Part shown: positions 27,873 to 37,351 of the stretch, in pieces
Layout: every line of letters starts with the position of its first letter
Numbering within the stretch: the first letter of the stretch is position 1
Assembly (NCBI RefSeq): GCF_963674635.1
Contig: NZ_OY771475.1
Location: 992,001-1,056,000 of the forward strand
Direction of reading: 5' to 3'
DNA from: Breoghania sp.
GTDB taxonomy: Bacteria; Pseudomonadota; Alphaproteobacteria; Rhizobiales; Stappiaceae
Length of the DNA: 64,000 nucleotides
Translations under genes and position numbers: made by a program
The notes under the pieces: model-generated
What the model was told of the DNA's origin: nothing
Seen by the model: only the letters and a program-made list of their open reading frames with translations
The model's database searches: none

Positions 27873-29315
27873 ATGCCCAGCGGCACCATTCTTGTAGCCG
27901 ATGACGATGCTGCCATCCGGACCGTTCTCAATCAGGCCCTGTCGCGGGCAGGATACAATGTCCAGCTGACATCCAACGCCGCCACGTTGTGGCGCTGGGT
28001 CTCTTCGGGCGATGGGGATCTCGTCATCACAGACGTCGTGATGCCGGACGAAAGCGCCTTCGATCTGCTGCCGCGGATCAAGAAGATGCGGCCCGACCTG
28101 CCGGTCATCGTGATGAGCGCGCAGAACACGTTCATGACGGCCATCCGGGCGTCCGAGCGCGGGGCTTACGAATATCTGCCCAAGCCCTTTGACCTGAAGG
28201 AACTGATTTCGATCGTTGGGCGCGCGCTTGCGGAGCCCAAGGCGAAGCGGGTCACGGGGGCGGACGAGAACACCGAGAATATTCCGCTGGTCGGGCGCTC
28301 GCCTGCGATGCAGGAAATCTACCGCGTTCTGGCGCGCCTGATGCAGACGGATCTGACTGTCATGATCACGGGCGAGTCCGGGACAGGCAAGGAACTCGTC
28401 GCCCGGGCGCTGCATGACTATGGCAAGCGCCGCAACGGGCCCTTCGTTGCCATCAACATGGCTGCCATCCCGCGCGACCTGATCGAGGCGGAGCTGTTCG
28501 GTCATGAGAAGGGCGCCTTCACGGGCGCGCAGGCGCGCAGTGCCGGTCGTTTCGAGCAGGCGGATGGCGGTACGCTGTTTCTCGATGAAATCGGCGATAT
28601 GCCGATGGAGGCCCAGACGCGCCTTCTGCGTGTGTTGCAGCAGGGCGAGTACACCGCCGTCGGCGGGCGTACGCCGATCAAGACCGATGTGCGCATCGTG
28701 GCGGCGACCAACAAGGACCTGCGACAGCTCATCAATCAGGGGCTGTTCCGCGAGGACCTCTATTTCCGTCTGAACGTGGTGCCGTTGCGTCTGCCACCGC
28801 TGCGCGAGCGCGGAGAGGACATTCCCGATCTCGTGCGCCATTTCTTCGCTCTCGTCGAGAAGGAGGGCCTTCCGGCCAAGCAAATCGAGCAGGCGGCACT
28901 TGAGCAGCTTCGCCGCTATCGCTGGCCAGGCAATGTGCGCGAGCTGGAAAACCTGATCCGTCGCCTTGCCGCACTCTATCCGCAGGAACTCATCACCGCG
29001 GGTCTGGTGGAGCAGGAGCTTTCGCAACAGACGGCGACGCCGAGCGAGCAGGAAGGCGACAATGCCGAAACGGATCTGTCCGGTTCGGTGGAGCGGTTCC
29101 TCAACGCCTATTTCGCCAATTTCGGTGACGCGCTGCCGCCGCCGGGCCTGTATCACCGGGTGCTGCGGGAAGTGGAGTATCCGCTTCTGTCCTCCGCACT
29201 GGCGGCCACGCGCGGCAATCAGATCAAGGCGGCGGAGCTGCTTGGCCTGAACCGGAATACGCTGCGCAAGAAGATCCGCGATCTCGACATTCAGGTGATC
29301 CGGAACTCACGCTAG
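27873..29315 (+). CDS. ntrC: Nitrogen regulation response regulator NtrC
   Basis: This 480-residue sigma-54 activator has a receiver domain with the phospho-acceptor Asp near 54 (VITDVVMP), an AAA+ domain with Walker A GESGTGKE, the sigma-54 contact loop GAFTGA, Walker B GGTLFLDEIGDMP, and a Fis-type helix-turn-helix at the end (AAELLGLNRNTLRKKIRDL). All catalytic motifs are intact, in contrast to the NtrX encoded downstream. It turns on nitrogen-scavenging genes when phosphorylated by NtrB. Confidence 0.96.
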   Translation: MPSGTILVADDDAAIRTVLNQALSRAGYNVQLTSNAATLWRWVSSGDGDLVITDVVMPDESAFDLLPRIKKMRPDLPVIVMSAQNTFMTAIRASERGAYEYLPKPFDLKELISIVGRALAEPKAKRVTGADENTENIPLVGRSPAMQEIYRVLARLMQTDLTVMITGESGTGKELVARALHDYGKRRNGPFVAINMAAIPRDLIEAELFGHEKGAFTGAQARSAGRFEQADGGTLFLDEIGDMPMEAQTRLLRVLQQGEYTAVGGRTPIKTDVRIVAATNKDLRQLINQGLFREDLYFRLNVVPLRLPPLRERGEDIPDLVRHFFALVEKEGLPAKQIEQAALEQLRRYRWPGNVRELENLIRRLAALYPQELITAGLVEQELSQQTATPSEQEGDNAETDLSGSVERFLNAYFANFGDALPPPGLYHRVLREVEYPLLSSALAATRGNQIKAAELLGLNRNTLRKKIRDLDIQVIRNSR

Positions 29316-29693
29316 GTGACGCGGTTCGCCTGCTTTGAACGACAATCAGGATCCCAGCCTTTGGCCGGGATCCTTGTCTGAGCCCCGGACCGGGCGCCAG
29401 ACCTCGCCGTTGAGGCCCTGAGGACAGGGCATCCGGGCCCACAGTCACCAGTTCATCGGAGAATCGCCTCGCGCAATGCCGGGGAAGTTTGGCCGGTCAC
29501 CCCCTTGGCGATGGCTATGCTTGCTGTCGCGCACGGGCACTTTTTCCAGTCCCATCCGGTTTATGCTGTGTTTTGAGAGCTTATTTTTTCTCAAGCCTTT
29601 GCTATGTCGCATTTTGGCTACAGTGTGTGATATCCGTTACGCGAGTTCATTGCGCGTTCAGCGTGCATGCAAACGGTAGACCGAAGGCATTCC
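29316..29693. other. Intergenic region between ntrC and ntrY
   Basis: No gene is seen in these 378 bases. The region contains a strong hairpin (29341-29376) just after ntrC and an inverted repeat TTGAGA/TCTCAA (29571-29576 and 29587-29592) around a T-rich core upstream of ntrY. Together they suggest that ntrYX is transcribed separately from dusB-ntrBC. Confidence 0.5.
29341..29376 (+). terminator. Hairpin after ntrC, possible terminator or dispersed palindrome
   Basis: GACAA..GGATCCC.GCC pairs with GGC.GGGATCC.TTGTC around a TTT loop, with one 3-base bulge and one mismatch. It lies 25 bases past the ntrC stop. There is no strong T tract. Confidence 0.5.
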
Positions 29694-31988
29694 ATGACGG
29701 CTTCCGAAGACCTGGCAACAGACACGGCTCAGCGCAAACAGGCGCACGGCAACCGGATGATCCGGTCCTATGGCCTCGTCTTCATGGTCCTGTCGCTGAT
29801 CTCGATTGGCGTCACCTTCGCCGTGCTGACCGGGCTGACCCCGCTGCGCCCGACGGGCAAAGTGGTGACGATCGCGCTTCTCACCAACGGGGTGCTCGTC
29901 TCGGGTCTTGTGGCGGCGATCGCCTGGGAAATCTATGGGCTGTGGACCGCGCGTCGGCGGGGCAGGGCGGCGGCCCGGCTTCAAGGCCGCATCGTCGGCC
30001 TGTTTTCCTTTATCGCGGTTATTCCGGCCATCCTTGTGGCCGTTGTCGCCACCTTCACGCTCGACCGAGGCCTGGACCGCTGGTTTGAGGTTCGCACACG
30101 ATCGATCATCGACAACGCTCTGACGGTTGCCCGCGCCTACCTTCAGGAACACGCGAGGGTATTGCGCGCCGATCTCATCGCCATGGCGAATGACGTGGAC
30201 CGGGCGAAATCGGTCTATGATTTCGAGCCGACGCGCTTTGACAGTTTCTTTGAGGCGCAAGCCTCGCTGCGCGGCATTCCGGCGGCGTTCCTTCTCAAGG
30301 CAGATGGTTCCATCGTTACCCGAACCGTCGTGGACTCAAAGGCCCAGGTGCTGATGCCGCCCTTGAGCGCATTCAAGCAGGCTGACGCAGGTCAGCCGGT
30401 TCTGATCGCGCCGGGTGTCTCCAGCCAGGTTGGCGGCGTGATGAGGCTCACCGCCTATGACGGGATCTATCTCTATGTGACGCGGTCCATGGACCCGCGG
30501 GTTGTCGACTATCTGCGCATGTCGCAGGAAGGTGCGCAGGAATACAACGCGCTCGACAACAGTCGCTTCGGGGTCCAGATCGCGTTCGCGCTCGTCTATA
30601 TCGGTGTGGCGCTGGTGTTGCTCCTGTCCGCGATCTGGTTCGGTTTCGGCTTTGCCAACACGATGGTCTCGCCAATCCGGCGGCTGATCGCGGCGGCGGG
30701 ACAGGTCTCCGAAGGAAACCTCTATGTGCAGGTGCCAATCGACCGGCGCGAAGGCGATCTTGCCAATCTCGGCGCGACCTTCAACATCATGACCGCGCAA
30801 TTGCGCAGCCAACGCGAGGCGCTCCTTTCTGCCAACGACCAGATCGACCAGCGCCGCCGGTTCACCGAAGCGGTGCTCGCTGGCGTGACGGCTGGCGTCA
30901 TCGGCATTGACGAGAGTCGGCGCATCACGCTCGTCAACCGTTCCGCGACGATGCTTCTTGAAGCGAACGATGAAAGCCTGCTCGGGCGCGATCTGGCCGA
31001 AGCCGTGCCGGAAATCGGGGAAATCGTCGATCCTGCCTTGAACCATGCCTATGGACGGACGGTGTCCGGCCAGATGATGCTGATGCGGGGCGGGCAGGAG
31101 CGGATCGTCAATGTTCGCGTGACGACGGAACAGTCCTCGCAAAGCGAGCATGGCTATGTGGTGACGCTGGACGACATCACGGACCTGGTGACGGCCCAGC
31201 GCACATCCGCATGGGCGGATGTGGCGCGTCGCATCGCCCATGAAATCAAGAACCCGCTCACCCCCATCCAGCTTTCCGCCGAACGTATCCGTCGTCGCTA
31301 TGGAAAACGCATCGAGACGGATCGCGAGGTCTTCGACCAGTGCGTCGACACCATCGTGCGGCAGGTGGGCGAGATCGGACGGATGGTCGACGAGTTCTCG
31401 TCCTTCGCCCGTATGCCCAAGCCGACAAAGGAATATCAGGATCTCGTCTCAGCTGTGCGCGAGGCGGTTTTCCTGCAGTCGGTCGGCCACCCTGACGTGA
31501 ACATCGAAAGCCGGATGCCGGATCACGCGGTGAATGCCTATTTCGACCACCGGCTGATCGGTCAGGCGATGATCAATGTGATCAAGAACGCCGCCGAAGC
31601 GGTGCTCGCGGCGCCTGAAGTGGAGAGTGGCGAAGAAAAGGGCCACATCACCGTTTCCCTTCATGAAGAGGGGGACCGGCTCGTGATCGATGTCGCGGAT
31701 AACGGCATAGGCCTGCCGGTGGAAAACCGGCAGCGCCTGCTGGAGCCCTACATGACCACACGCGAAAAGGGCACCGGCCTCGGCCTCGCCATCGTTCGCA
31801 AGATCATGGAAGACCACGGCGGAGGCATCGAGCTGATGGATGCGCCGCAGGTCGCAGAGGGCGGCCATGGGGCGCTGGTGCGTCTGACGATCGCGGCCGG
31901 GGATGCGCCCTTGTCCGGCGAGCAGGCCGCGCTGGAACACGATTCAAACAATCTGGAAACACAAGCGGTGCACTCAAATGGCGTCTGA
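29694..31988 (+). CDS. ntrY: Nitrogen regulation membrane sensor histidine kinase NtrY
   Basis: This 764-residue kinase pairs with NtrX. The N-terminus has about three hydrophobic segments (25-50, 60-80, 100-122), a long extracytoplasmic region, a further membrane helix near 300-325, a HAMP segment, a PAS domain, then the H-box RRIAHEIKNPLTPIQLS (His near 516) and the ATPase motifs NVIKNAAEAV, DNGIGLP and GTGLGLAIV. The ATG at 29694 follows GAAGGC; an ATG at 29667 lacks a ribosome-binding site. It overlaps ntrX by 11 bases. Confidence 0.94.
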   Translation: MTASEDLATDTAQRKQAHGNRMIRSYGLVFMVLSLISIGVTFAVLTGLTPLRPTGKVVTIALLTNGVLVSGLVAAIAWEIYGLWTARRRGRAAARLQGRIVGLFSFIAVIPAILVAVVATFTLDRGLDRWFEVRTRSIIDNALTVARAYLQEHARVLRADLIAMANDVDRAKSVYDFEPTRFDSFFEAQASLRGIPAAFLLKADGSIVTRTVVDSKAQVLMPPLSAFKQADAGQPVLIAPGVSSQVGGVMRLTAYDGIYLYVTRSMDPRVVDYLRMSQEGAQEYNALDNSRFGVQIAFALVYIGVALVLLLSAIWFGFGFANTMVSPIRRLIAAAGQVSEGNLYVQVPIDRREGDLANLGATFNIMTAQLRSQREALLSANDQIDQRRRFTEAVLAGVTAGVIGIDESRRITLVNRSATMLLEANDESLLGRDLAEAVPEIGEIVDPALNHAYGRTVSGQMMLMRGGQERIVNVRVTTEQSSQSEHGYVVTLDDITDLVTAQRTSAWADVARRIAHEIKNPLTPIQLSAERIRRRYGKRIETDREVFDQCVDTIVRQVGEIGRMVDEFSSFARMPKPTKEYQDLVSAVREAVFLQSVGHPDVNIESRMPDHAVNAYFDHRLIGQAMINVIKNAAEAVLAAPEVESGEEKGHITVSLHEEGDRLVIDVADNGIGLPVENRQRLLEPYMTTREKGTGLGLAIVRKIMEDHGGGIELMDAPQVAEGGHGALVRLTIAAGDAPLSGEQAALEHDSNNLETQAVHSNGV

Positions 31989-33348
31989 CATTCTGATCGT
32001 TGATGACGAAGCTGACATTCGCGACCTGATTGCGGGCATTCTCGATGATGAGGGGTATCAGACCCGAACCGCGGGGGACAGCGACAGCGCCCTTGCCGCC
32101 ATCGAGGAACGCAGGCCATCGCTGGTCATTCTGGATATCTGGCTCCAGGGCAGCCGTCTCGACGGACTGGCGTTGCTCGACCAGATCAAGGAACAGCACC
32201 CGGATCTCCAGGTCGTGATCATTTCCGGTCACGGCAATGTGGAGACCGCCGTGTCCGCCATCCGTCGCGGCGCCTACGACTATATCGAGAAGCCGTTCAA
32301 GGCCGACCGGCTGGTTCTCATCACCGAACGCGCGCTGGAGGCCTCCAAGCTGCGCAAGGAAGTTGCCGAACTGCGCCAGCGCTCCGGTGGCGCAGAGGAG
32401 CTGATCGGCACGTCTTCCGCGATCCACCATTTGCGCCAGACCATCGAACGGGTTGCACCGACCAACAGCCGCATTCTGATCTCCGGTCCTTCCGGAGCGG
32501 GCAAGGAACTGGCGGCGCGCACGATCCACCGCATGTCGAGCCGCGGCAACGGGCCGTTTGTGGTCATCAACGCGGCTGCGATCACGCCAGATCGCATGGA
32601 AGAAGAGCTGTTCGGCGTGGAACCGGATGGGGAAGGGCGTCCGCGCAAGGTGGGCGCGCTTGAGGAGGCGCATGGCGGCACACTCTATCTGGATGCGGTG
32701 GCGGATATGCCACGCGAGACCCAGAGCAAGATCCTGCGTGTGCTGGTCGACCAGACGTTTACCCGCCTCAATGGCGCAACACGCGTTCAGGTGGATATCC
32801 GCATCATTTCCTCCTCCTCGCGCGATCTGGAGCACGAGATTGCAGAAGGCCGCTTTCGCGAGGATTTGTTCCATCGCCTCGGCGTGGTGCCGTTGCGTGT
32901 GCCGGGGCTCGCGGAACGCCGCGAGGACATTCCGGAGCTTGTCGCCTTCTTCATGGATCAGATTTCCGCCAGCTCCGGTCTGCCCGTGCGCGCGATCGCT
33001 GCGGACGCCATGGCGGTGCTCCAGACCCATGACTGGCCGGGCAATATCCGCCAGCTGCGCAACAATGTGGAGCGGCTGATGATCCTGACCCGCGGGGACA
33101 GCGACACGGAAATCACCGCCGACATGCTGCCGGCCGAGGTGGGGTCCACCCTGCCTCCGATGGCGTCCAACAATGGCGGCGAACACCTCATGGCCATGCC
33201 GCTTCGCGAGGCGCGAGAGATGTTCGAGCGCGATTATCTGACTGCCCAGATCAAGCGTTTCGGCGGTAATATTTCGCGCACGGCGGAATTTGTCGGCATG
33301 GAGCGCTCGGCACTCCATCGCAAGCTGAAGTCACTGGGCGTTTCCTGA
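31978..33348 (+). CDS. ntrX: Response regulator NtrX with degenerate AAA+ motifs
   Basis: This 456-residue regulator has a receiver domain (Asp near 53 in ILDIWLQ), a central AAA+ domain with Walker A GPSGAGKE, and a Fis-type C-terminal helix-turn-helix (ISRTAEFVGMERSALHRKLKSLG). The GAFTGA loop needed for sigma-54 contact is missing: the region reads FGVEPDGEGRPRKVGALEEA. Absence of GAFTGA is known for alphaproteobacterial NtrX. In addition the Walker B acid pair reads LDAVADMP, with alanine at residue 240 where Glu normally lies (LDEIGDMP in the NtrC here). So it probably binds DNA without being a sigma-54 ATPase. The start overlaps the end of ntrY. Confidence 0.93.
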   Translation: MASDILIVDDEADIRDLIAGILDDEGYQTRTAGDSDSALAAIEERRPSLVILDIWLQGSRLDGLALLDQIKEQHPDLQVVIISGHGNVETAVSAIRRGAYDYIEKPFKADRLVLITERALEASKLRKEVAELRQRSGGAEELIGTSSAIHHLRQTIERVAPTNSRILISGPSGAGKELAARTIHRMSSRGNGPFVVINAAAITPDRMEEELFGVEPDGEGRPRKVGALEEAHGGTLYLDAVADMPRETQSKILRVLVDQTFTRLNGATRVQVDIRIISSSSRDLEHEIAEGRFREDLFHRLGVVPLRVPGLAERREDIPELVAFFMDQISASSGLPVRAIAADAMAVLQTHDWPGNIRQLRNNVERLMILTRGDSDTEITADMLPAEVGSTLPPMASNNGGEHLMAMPLREAREMFERDYLTAQIKRFGGNISRTAEFVGMERSALHRKLKSLGVS

Positions 33349-33392
33349 TCGGCGCGATGTCGTTGAAAAGGCGGCGCGATTCATCCCGATTC

Positions 33393-33413
33393 AGAGGCGT
33401 GGAATCCCTCTGA
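33393..33413 (+). terminator. Small hairpin after ntrX
   Basis: CAGAGG/CCTCTG with a 9-base loop lies 45 bases after the ntrX stop. It lacks a T tract, so a terminator role is tentative. Confidence 0.3.
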
Positions 33414-33577
33414 CAGGGGTGTTTCCGGTGGGGATGACAGGGGGTTACCCTTGTCCGTTCTTCCGGGGATTGCGACGTTTGCTGTCAGCTTGGCCTTGCA
33501 ATCGGTCACAGTCGTGGTACCGGATCAGGTCAGCGTGCGCGGCTTGAGGGGCGTGCGCGCAAGATCAGGAGCGCGCG

Positions 33578-34954
33578 ATGAAAGTGGTGATCTGTGGAGC
33601 CGGCCAGGTCGGCTATGGCATCGCCGAAAAACTGGCTGCCGAACAAAACGACGTATCGGTCATCGATTCCTCGCCAAAGTTGATCAACGCGATCCGCGAT
33701 ACGCTGGATGTGCGCGGCTTTGTCGGTCACGGGTCTCACCCCGACACCTTGGCACTGGCCGGGGCCGATCAGGCGGACATGCTGATCGGCGTGACGCTCT
33801 ACGACGAAGTGAACATGGTCGCCTGTCAGGTGGCACATTCGCTCTTCAACGTTCCCACCAAGGTCGCCCGCATCCGCGCCCAAAGCTACCTGCACACCCA
33901 TTGGCGCGATCTGTTCACGCGGGACAACATGCCCATCGACGTGATCATCTCGCCGGAAATCGAGGTGGGCGAAATGGTGTTGCGGCGGATGGCATTGCCG
34001 GGGGCGGTGGAAACCATCCGTTTTGCAGACGATCACGTTGTCGTGGTCGGCATCCTGTGTGGAGAGGATTGCCCGGTCGTCGACACGCCGCTTCGCCAGC
34101 TCACCGAGCTGTTCTCCGATCTGGGCGCCGTGGTGACGGGCATCATGCGCGGCAATCACCTGTTCGCGCCCAAGAGTTCCGACAGCATGCTGGAAGGCGA
34201 TCTGGTTTATGTGGTCGCCAAGCGCGAGCATGTGCGCCGGACGCTCGCCATTTTCGGCCACGAGGAGCCGGAGGCAAACCGGGTCGTGATCGCAGGCGGT
34301 GGCAATATCGGGCTCTATGTGGCGCGCAATCTGGAAAAGCGGCAGGCGCGGGCAAAGATCAAGATCGTGGAAGGCTCGCGGGACCGTGCCATCCAGATCG
34401 CCGATGATCTGAAGCGCACGGTGATCCTGCATGGCAGCGCGCTCGATCAGGAAATCCTGCGCGAGGCCGATATCGGCGAAGCCGACACGATGGTGGCCCT
34501 GACCAATGACGACGAGGTCAACATCCTGTCCTGCGTCATGGCCAAGAAGCTCGGCTGTCGCCGCAATCTGAGCCTTTTGAACAATGCGGGCTATCCGGCC
34601 TTTGCCCATGCTCTGGGCATCGACGCCTATATCAACCCGCGCGCGGTGACGATCTCCAAGATCCTGCAACATGTGCGACGCGGACGTATCCGGGGCGTGC
34701 ATTCGTTGCAGAACGGGCAGGCGGAAGTCATCGAGGCGGAGGCGCTGGAAACCTCTCCGCTCGTCGGACGCCCTCTGTCTGCGGTCGATCTTCCCGATGG
34801 CATTCGCGTCGGCGCGATCTTTCGCGACAACACGGTGATCACGCCGAACGGGCGCACCCAGATCGAGGCGAATGACCGGGTCGTGATCTTCGCCACGGCG
34901 GATCGTGTGCGGCAGGTGGAACAGATGTTCCGCGTCAGCCTCGAATTCTTCTGA
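33578..34954 (+). CDS. trkA: Trk potassium uptake system protein TrkA
   Basis: This 458-residue cytoplasmic gating subunit has two RCK units. The first starts MKVVICGAGQVGYGIAEKLA and the second VVIAGGGNIGLYVARNLEKR (about 230); each has a nucleotide-binding Rossmann fold followed by a TrkA-C domain. NAD(H) or ATP binding controls the TrkH channel. AGGAGC precedes the ATG. The gene follows ntrYX and is 18 bases from trkH, a conserved alphaproteobacterial arrangement. Confidence 0.95.
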   Translation: MKVVICGAGQVGYGIAEKLAAEQNDVSVIDSSPKLINAIRDTLDVRGFVGHGSHPDTLALAGADQADMLIGVTLYDEVNMVACQVAHSLFNVPTKVARIRAQSYLHTHWRDLFTRDNMPIDVIISPEIEVGEMVLRRMALPGAVETIRFADDHVVVVGILCGEDCPVVDTPLRQLTELFSDLGAVVTGIMRGNHLFAPKSSDSMLEGDLVYVVAKREHVRRTLAIFGHEEPEANRVVIAGGGNIGLYVARNLEKRQARAKIKIVEGSRDRAIQIADDLKRTVILHGSALDQEILREADIGEADTMVALTNDDEVNILSCVMAKKLGCRRNLSLLNNAGYPAFAHALGIDAYINPRAVTISKILQHVRRGRIRGVHSLQNGQAEVIEAEALETSPLVGRPLSAVDLPDGIRVGAIFRDNTVITPNGRTQIEANDRVVIFATADRVRQVEQMFRVSLEFF

Positions 34955-34972
34955 GGCAGCCGGCGAGACACC

Positions 34973-36442
34973 ATGACCGGCACATTCTATTTCCTCTCCA
35001 TCCTGCTTCTGGTCTTCTCGGGGACCATGTTGTTCCCGGCTGCCGTGGCGGTCGCGGGGGGAGATCTGCCGGTCGGGTTGAATTTTGCCATGATCGCCGC
35101 GCTGGTGGCGTTCGTTGCGGGCTCGACGTTTCTCGCCCTGGGCGGGAACATGCGCCGCTTCAACCGGGTGCAATCCTACGTCTTGCTCGTGAGCGCATGG
35201 GTGGTGCTGCCGCTCGTCGGCGCGCTGCCTTTCATGACGATTGCGGGCATCAACCCCTGGACAGCGATCTTTGAGTCCGTTTCCGGCTTCACCACGACGG
35301 GAGCTACCGCCATCGGCTCGCTTGAGCGATTGCCGCTGGCTCTGGTCGTATGGCGGGCGGAGCTGCAGTGGCTTGGCGGATTGCTGACCCTGCTGGGCAT
35401 CACCCTGATTTCGGCTCCTGCGGGGATCGGCGGATTGCCGGATCGCTATATCCGCCTGATCGGAACAGAGGGACACCAGGATCGCAAGCGTGTGCTGTCA
35501 GCTGCGCTCGATATTGCGGGCTTTTACGTCGGCGTCACGCTGGCCTGCATCATTGCGCTGCTCGTTTCCGGCATCGCGCCCATCCATGCGGTATGCCTCG
35601 CCTTCTCAACCGTTTCGACGGGTGGCTTCGTTCCCATCGATGGCGAGATCTCTTCTTTCGCCAATCCGATGGCAGAAATGGTCTTGATGGTCTTCATGCT
35701 CGCCGGAGCCACCAGCATTCTGTGGCAGCGGATGCTGCTCGTCGGGCGGGTACAGGTCCTGAAACAACACCGTGAAAGCTATTCGGTGATCATTCTGGCG
35801 GCGGTGCTGGGACTGGTCTATGCGGCTGTGCTGTTCCGGGCCGCCGGATCCAGTACCGTTCTGGGGCCGTTCCAGGCGCTGCGTGAAGGGCTCTTTACAG
35901 CGATTTCTCTCGTCAGCACGACCGGCTTTGAGGTGCGCAACGGGGGCTTCACAGTGTTGCCGCTCACCCTTGTGCTCTTCATCGCGCTTGTCGGTGGCGG
36001 CACATTCTCGACCGCTGGTGGGCTCAAGCACTACCGCCTTGGCGGCATGGCCGTGCAGGCTTATCGCGAGCTCGGGCGGCTGGTCTACCCACACGCGATC
36101 CGGTCCTCGCAATTCGGATCGCAGACCTATGATATCCAGCTCATGAAGGCGATCTGGAGCTTCTTTGTTGCCGCGATTTTCACGGTGGCCATGGGGTCTC
36201 TGGCGCTGGCGCTGGAGAACATGGACTACGAAGGCGCCTTGATTGCCGCCATCGGCAGCTTTTCGAATATCGGCACGCTCTATACGAGCGCCTGGCTTCC
36301 GATCGATGCGCCGGCCTGGCCGGAATTCTCTGCCTTTAACTCCCACACGAAGCTGATCCTGTGCGCCTTGATGATTCTGGGTCGCATCGAGGTGCTCGCA
36401 TTGTTTGGGGCGCTCAACAGAACCTACTGGTTCCGGCGCTAA
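34973..36442 (+). CDS. trkH: Trk/Ktr potassium uptake protein TrkH
   Basis: This 489-residue integral membrane protein has about ten hydrophobic segments arranged as repeated M1-P-M2 units. Selectivity-filter-like segments are visible, for example SVSGFTTTGATAI, STVSTGGFVP, SLVSTTGFEV and SFSNIGTLYTS. It forms the potassium path and pairs with TrkA encoded just upstream. A 1.4 kb stretch without a gene follows. Confidence 0.94.
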   Translation: MTGTFYFLSILLLVFSGTMLFPAAVAVAGGDLPVGLNFAMIAALVAFVAGSTFLALGGNMRRFNRVQSYVLLVSAWVVLPLVGALPFMTIAGINPWTAIFESVSGFTTTGATAIGSLERLPLALVVWRAELQWLGGLLTLLGITLISAPAGIGGLPDRYIRLIGTEGHQDRKRVLSAALDIAGFYVGVTLACIIALLVSGIAPIHAVCLAFSTVSTGGFVPIDGEISSFANPMAEMVLMVFMLAGATSILWQRMLLVGRVQVLKQHRESYSVIILAAVLGLVYAAVLFRAAGSSTVLGPFQALREGLFTAISLVSTTGFEVRNGGFTVLPLTLVLFIALVGGGTFSTAGGLKHYRLGGMAVQAYRELGRLVYPHAIRSSQFGSQTYDIQLMKAIWSFFVAAIFTVAMGSLALALENMDYEGALIAAIGSFSNIGTLYTSAWLPIDAPAWPEFSAFNSHTKLILCALMILGRIEVLALFGALNRTYWFRR

Positions 36443-36468
36443 ACAGCCGCAGGGACGCTTGAGTTATA

Positions 36469-36484
36469 TGTACGTTTTCGTACA
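36469..36484. repeat. Inverted repeat TGTACG-TTTT-CGTACA
   Basis: This perfect 6-bp inverted repeat lies 27 bases after the trkH stop. It may be an operator or a short stem; nothing further supports either. Confidence 0.4.
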
Positions 36485-37327
36485 CAACCTCCGCGGCCAT
36501 GCTATTTTTGTCACAGTCTTTACGCACAATACGCTTTGGTCTGTAGCTGACGGGTGACAGGCGCGGCTTTTTGGGCCATTTTTCGAGCGTTTGGAGCCGA
36601 CGGTTACGAGGGACGCGCACGCCATCCATTGGGTATTCTGCAAACTCGGGCGAAATCAATTGTTCTGCCCTTGATTTGTATTGGTCATCACTGTCGGCGG
36701 TCAGGACGTCCTGAGGCGATGGCGTTGGCCGAGGAAGACGATTGATCTTTGGGGCACGCCGGTTCCCATGGTTCCGCTATAGCCTTTTGGGTTATAGAAA
36801 GGTGTGCCGGACAGCGTTGAAATGGGCAAGGCTTACGGGATTCGAAGGACTGGGGCGAACCCGACGGCAAGCAATATCTGAACGAGGGCGAAATGCCAGA
36901 TGCCCGTTGGGCTGGCGTCGTTGGGGGGAGCAACGGTGAACGGGCCTGTCCGAAAAGGCAGTCTCGTGCTTGGCCCGTCGAGCTTGCGGATCGGGTGTCC
37001 GGAAAGCTTGATGAAAACGGGCGGAAGCAGGTATTCAGAGGCCCGAAACGATGGATGGGCGATGGAAGCCCATCCGGTGGACAGGAACCAAGACCCTGGA
37101 TCCGGTGTTGAACAATCGGAGCAGGATCGGGACAGCCAATCTGCAAGGTCATGGCCGGGTGCTTTGGGGCGTAGCGGCTAGCAAGCCTTGCGGGTTGAAC
37201 AAGCCAGAGGTTGGAAGAAACGGATGCGAGGTGCGACATCGTCGTCATTCGCATCTTGCTTGCGGGCCGGTCCGGTTGGGAGGTAACCGCTTCGGCATCG
37301 TGTGACATGTCCTCTCGGAGGCAGGCT

Positions 37328-37351
37328 CCGCACGGGATGGAACCCGTGCGG
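37328..37351. repeat. 9-bp perfect hairpin in the trkH-hfq gap
   Basis: CCGCACGGG (37328-37336), loop ATGGAA, CCCGTGCGG (37343-37351). There is no T tract. It is the most stable short structure I see in the gap and could be part of a structured RNA. Confidence 0.45.

Noticed and set aside
33530..35476. A 648-codon open frame antisense to trkA
   Set aside because: It mirrors trkA and has His/Asp/Arg-rich nonsense composition.
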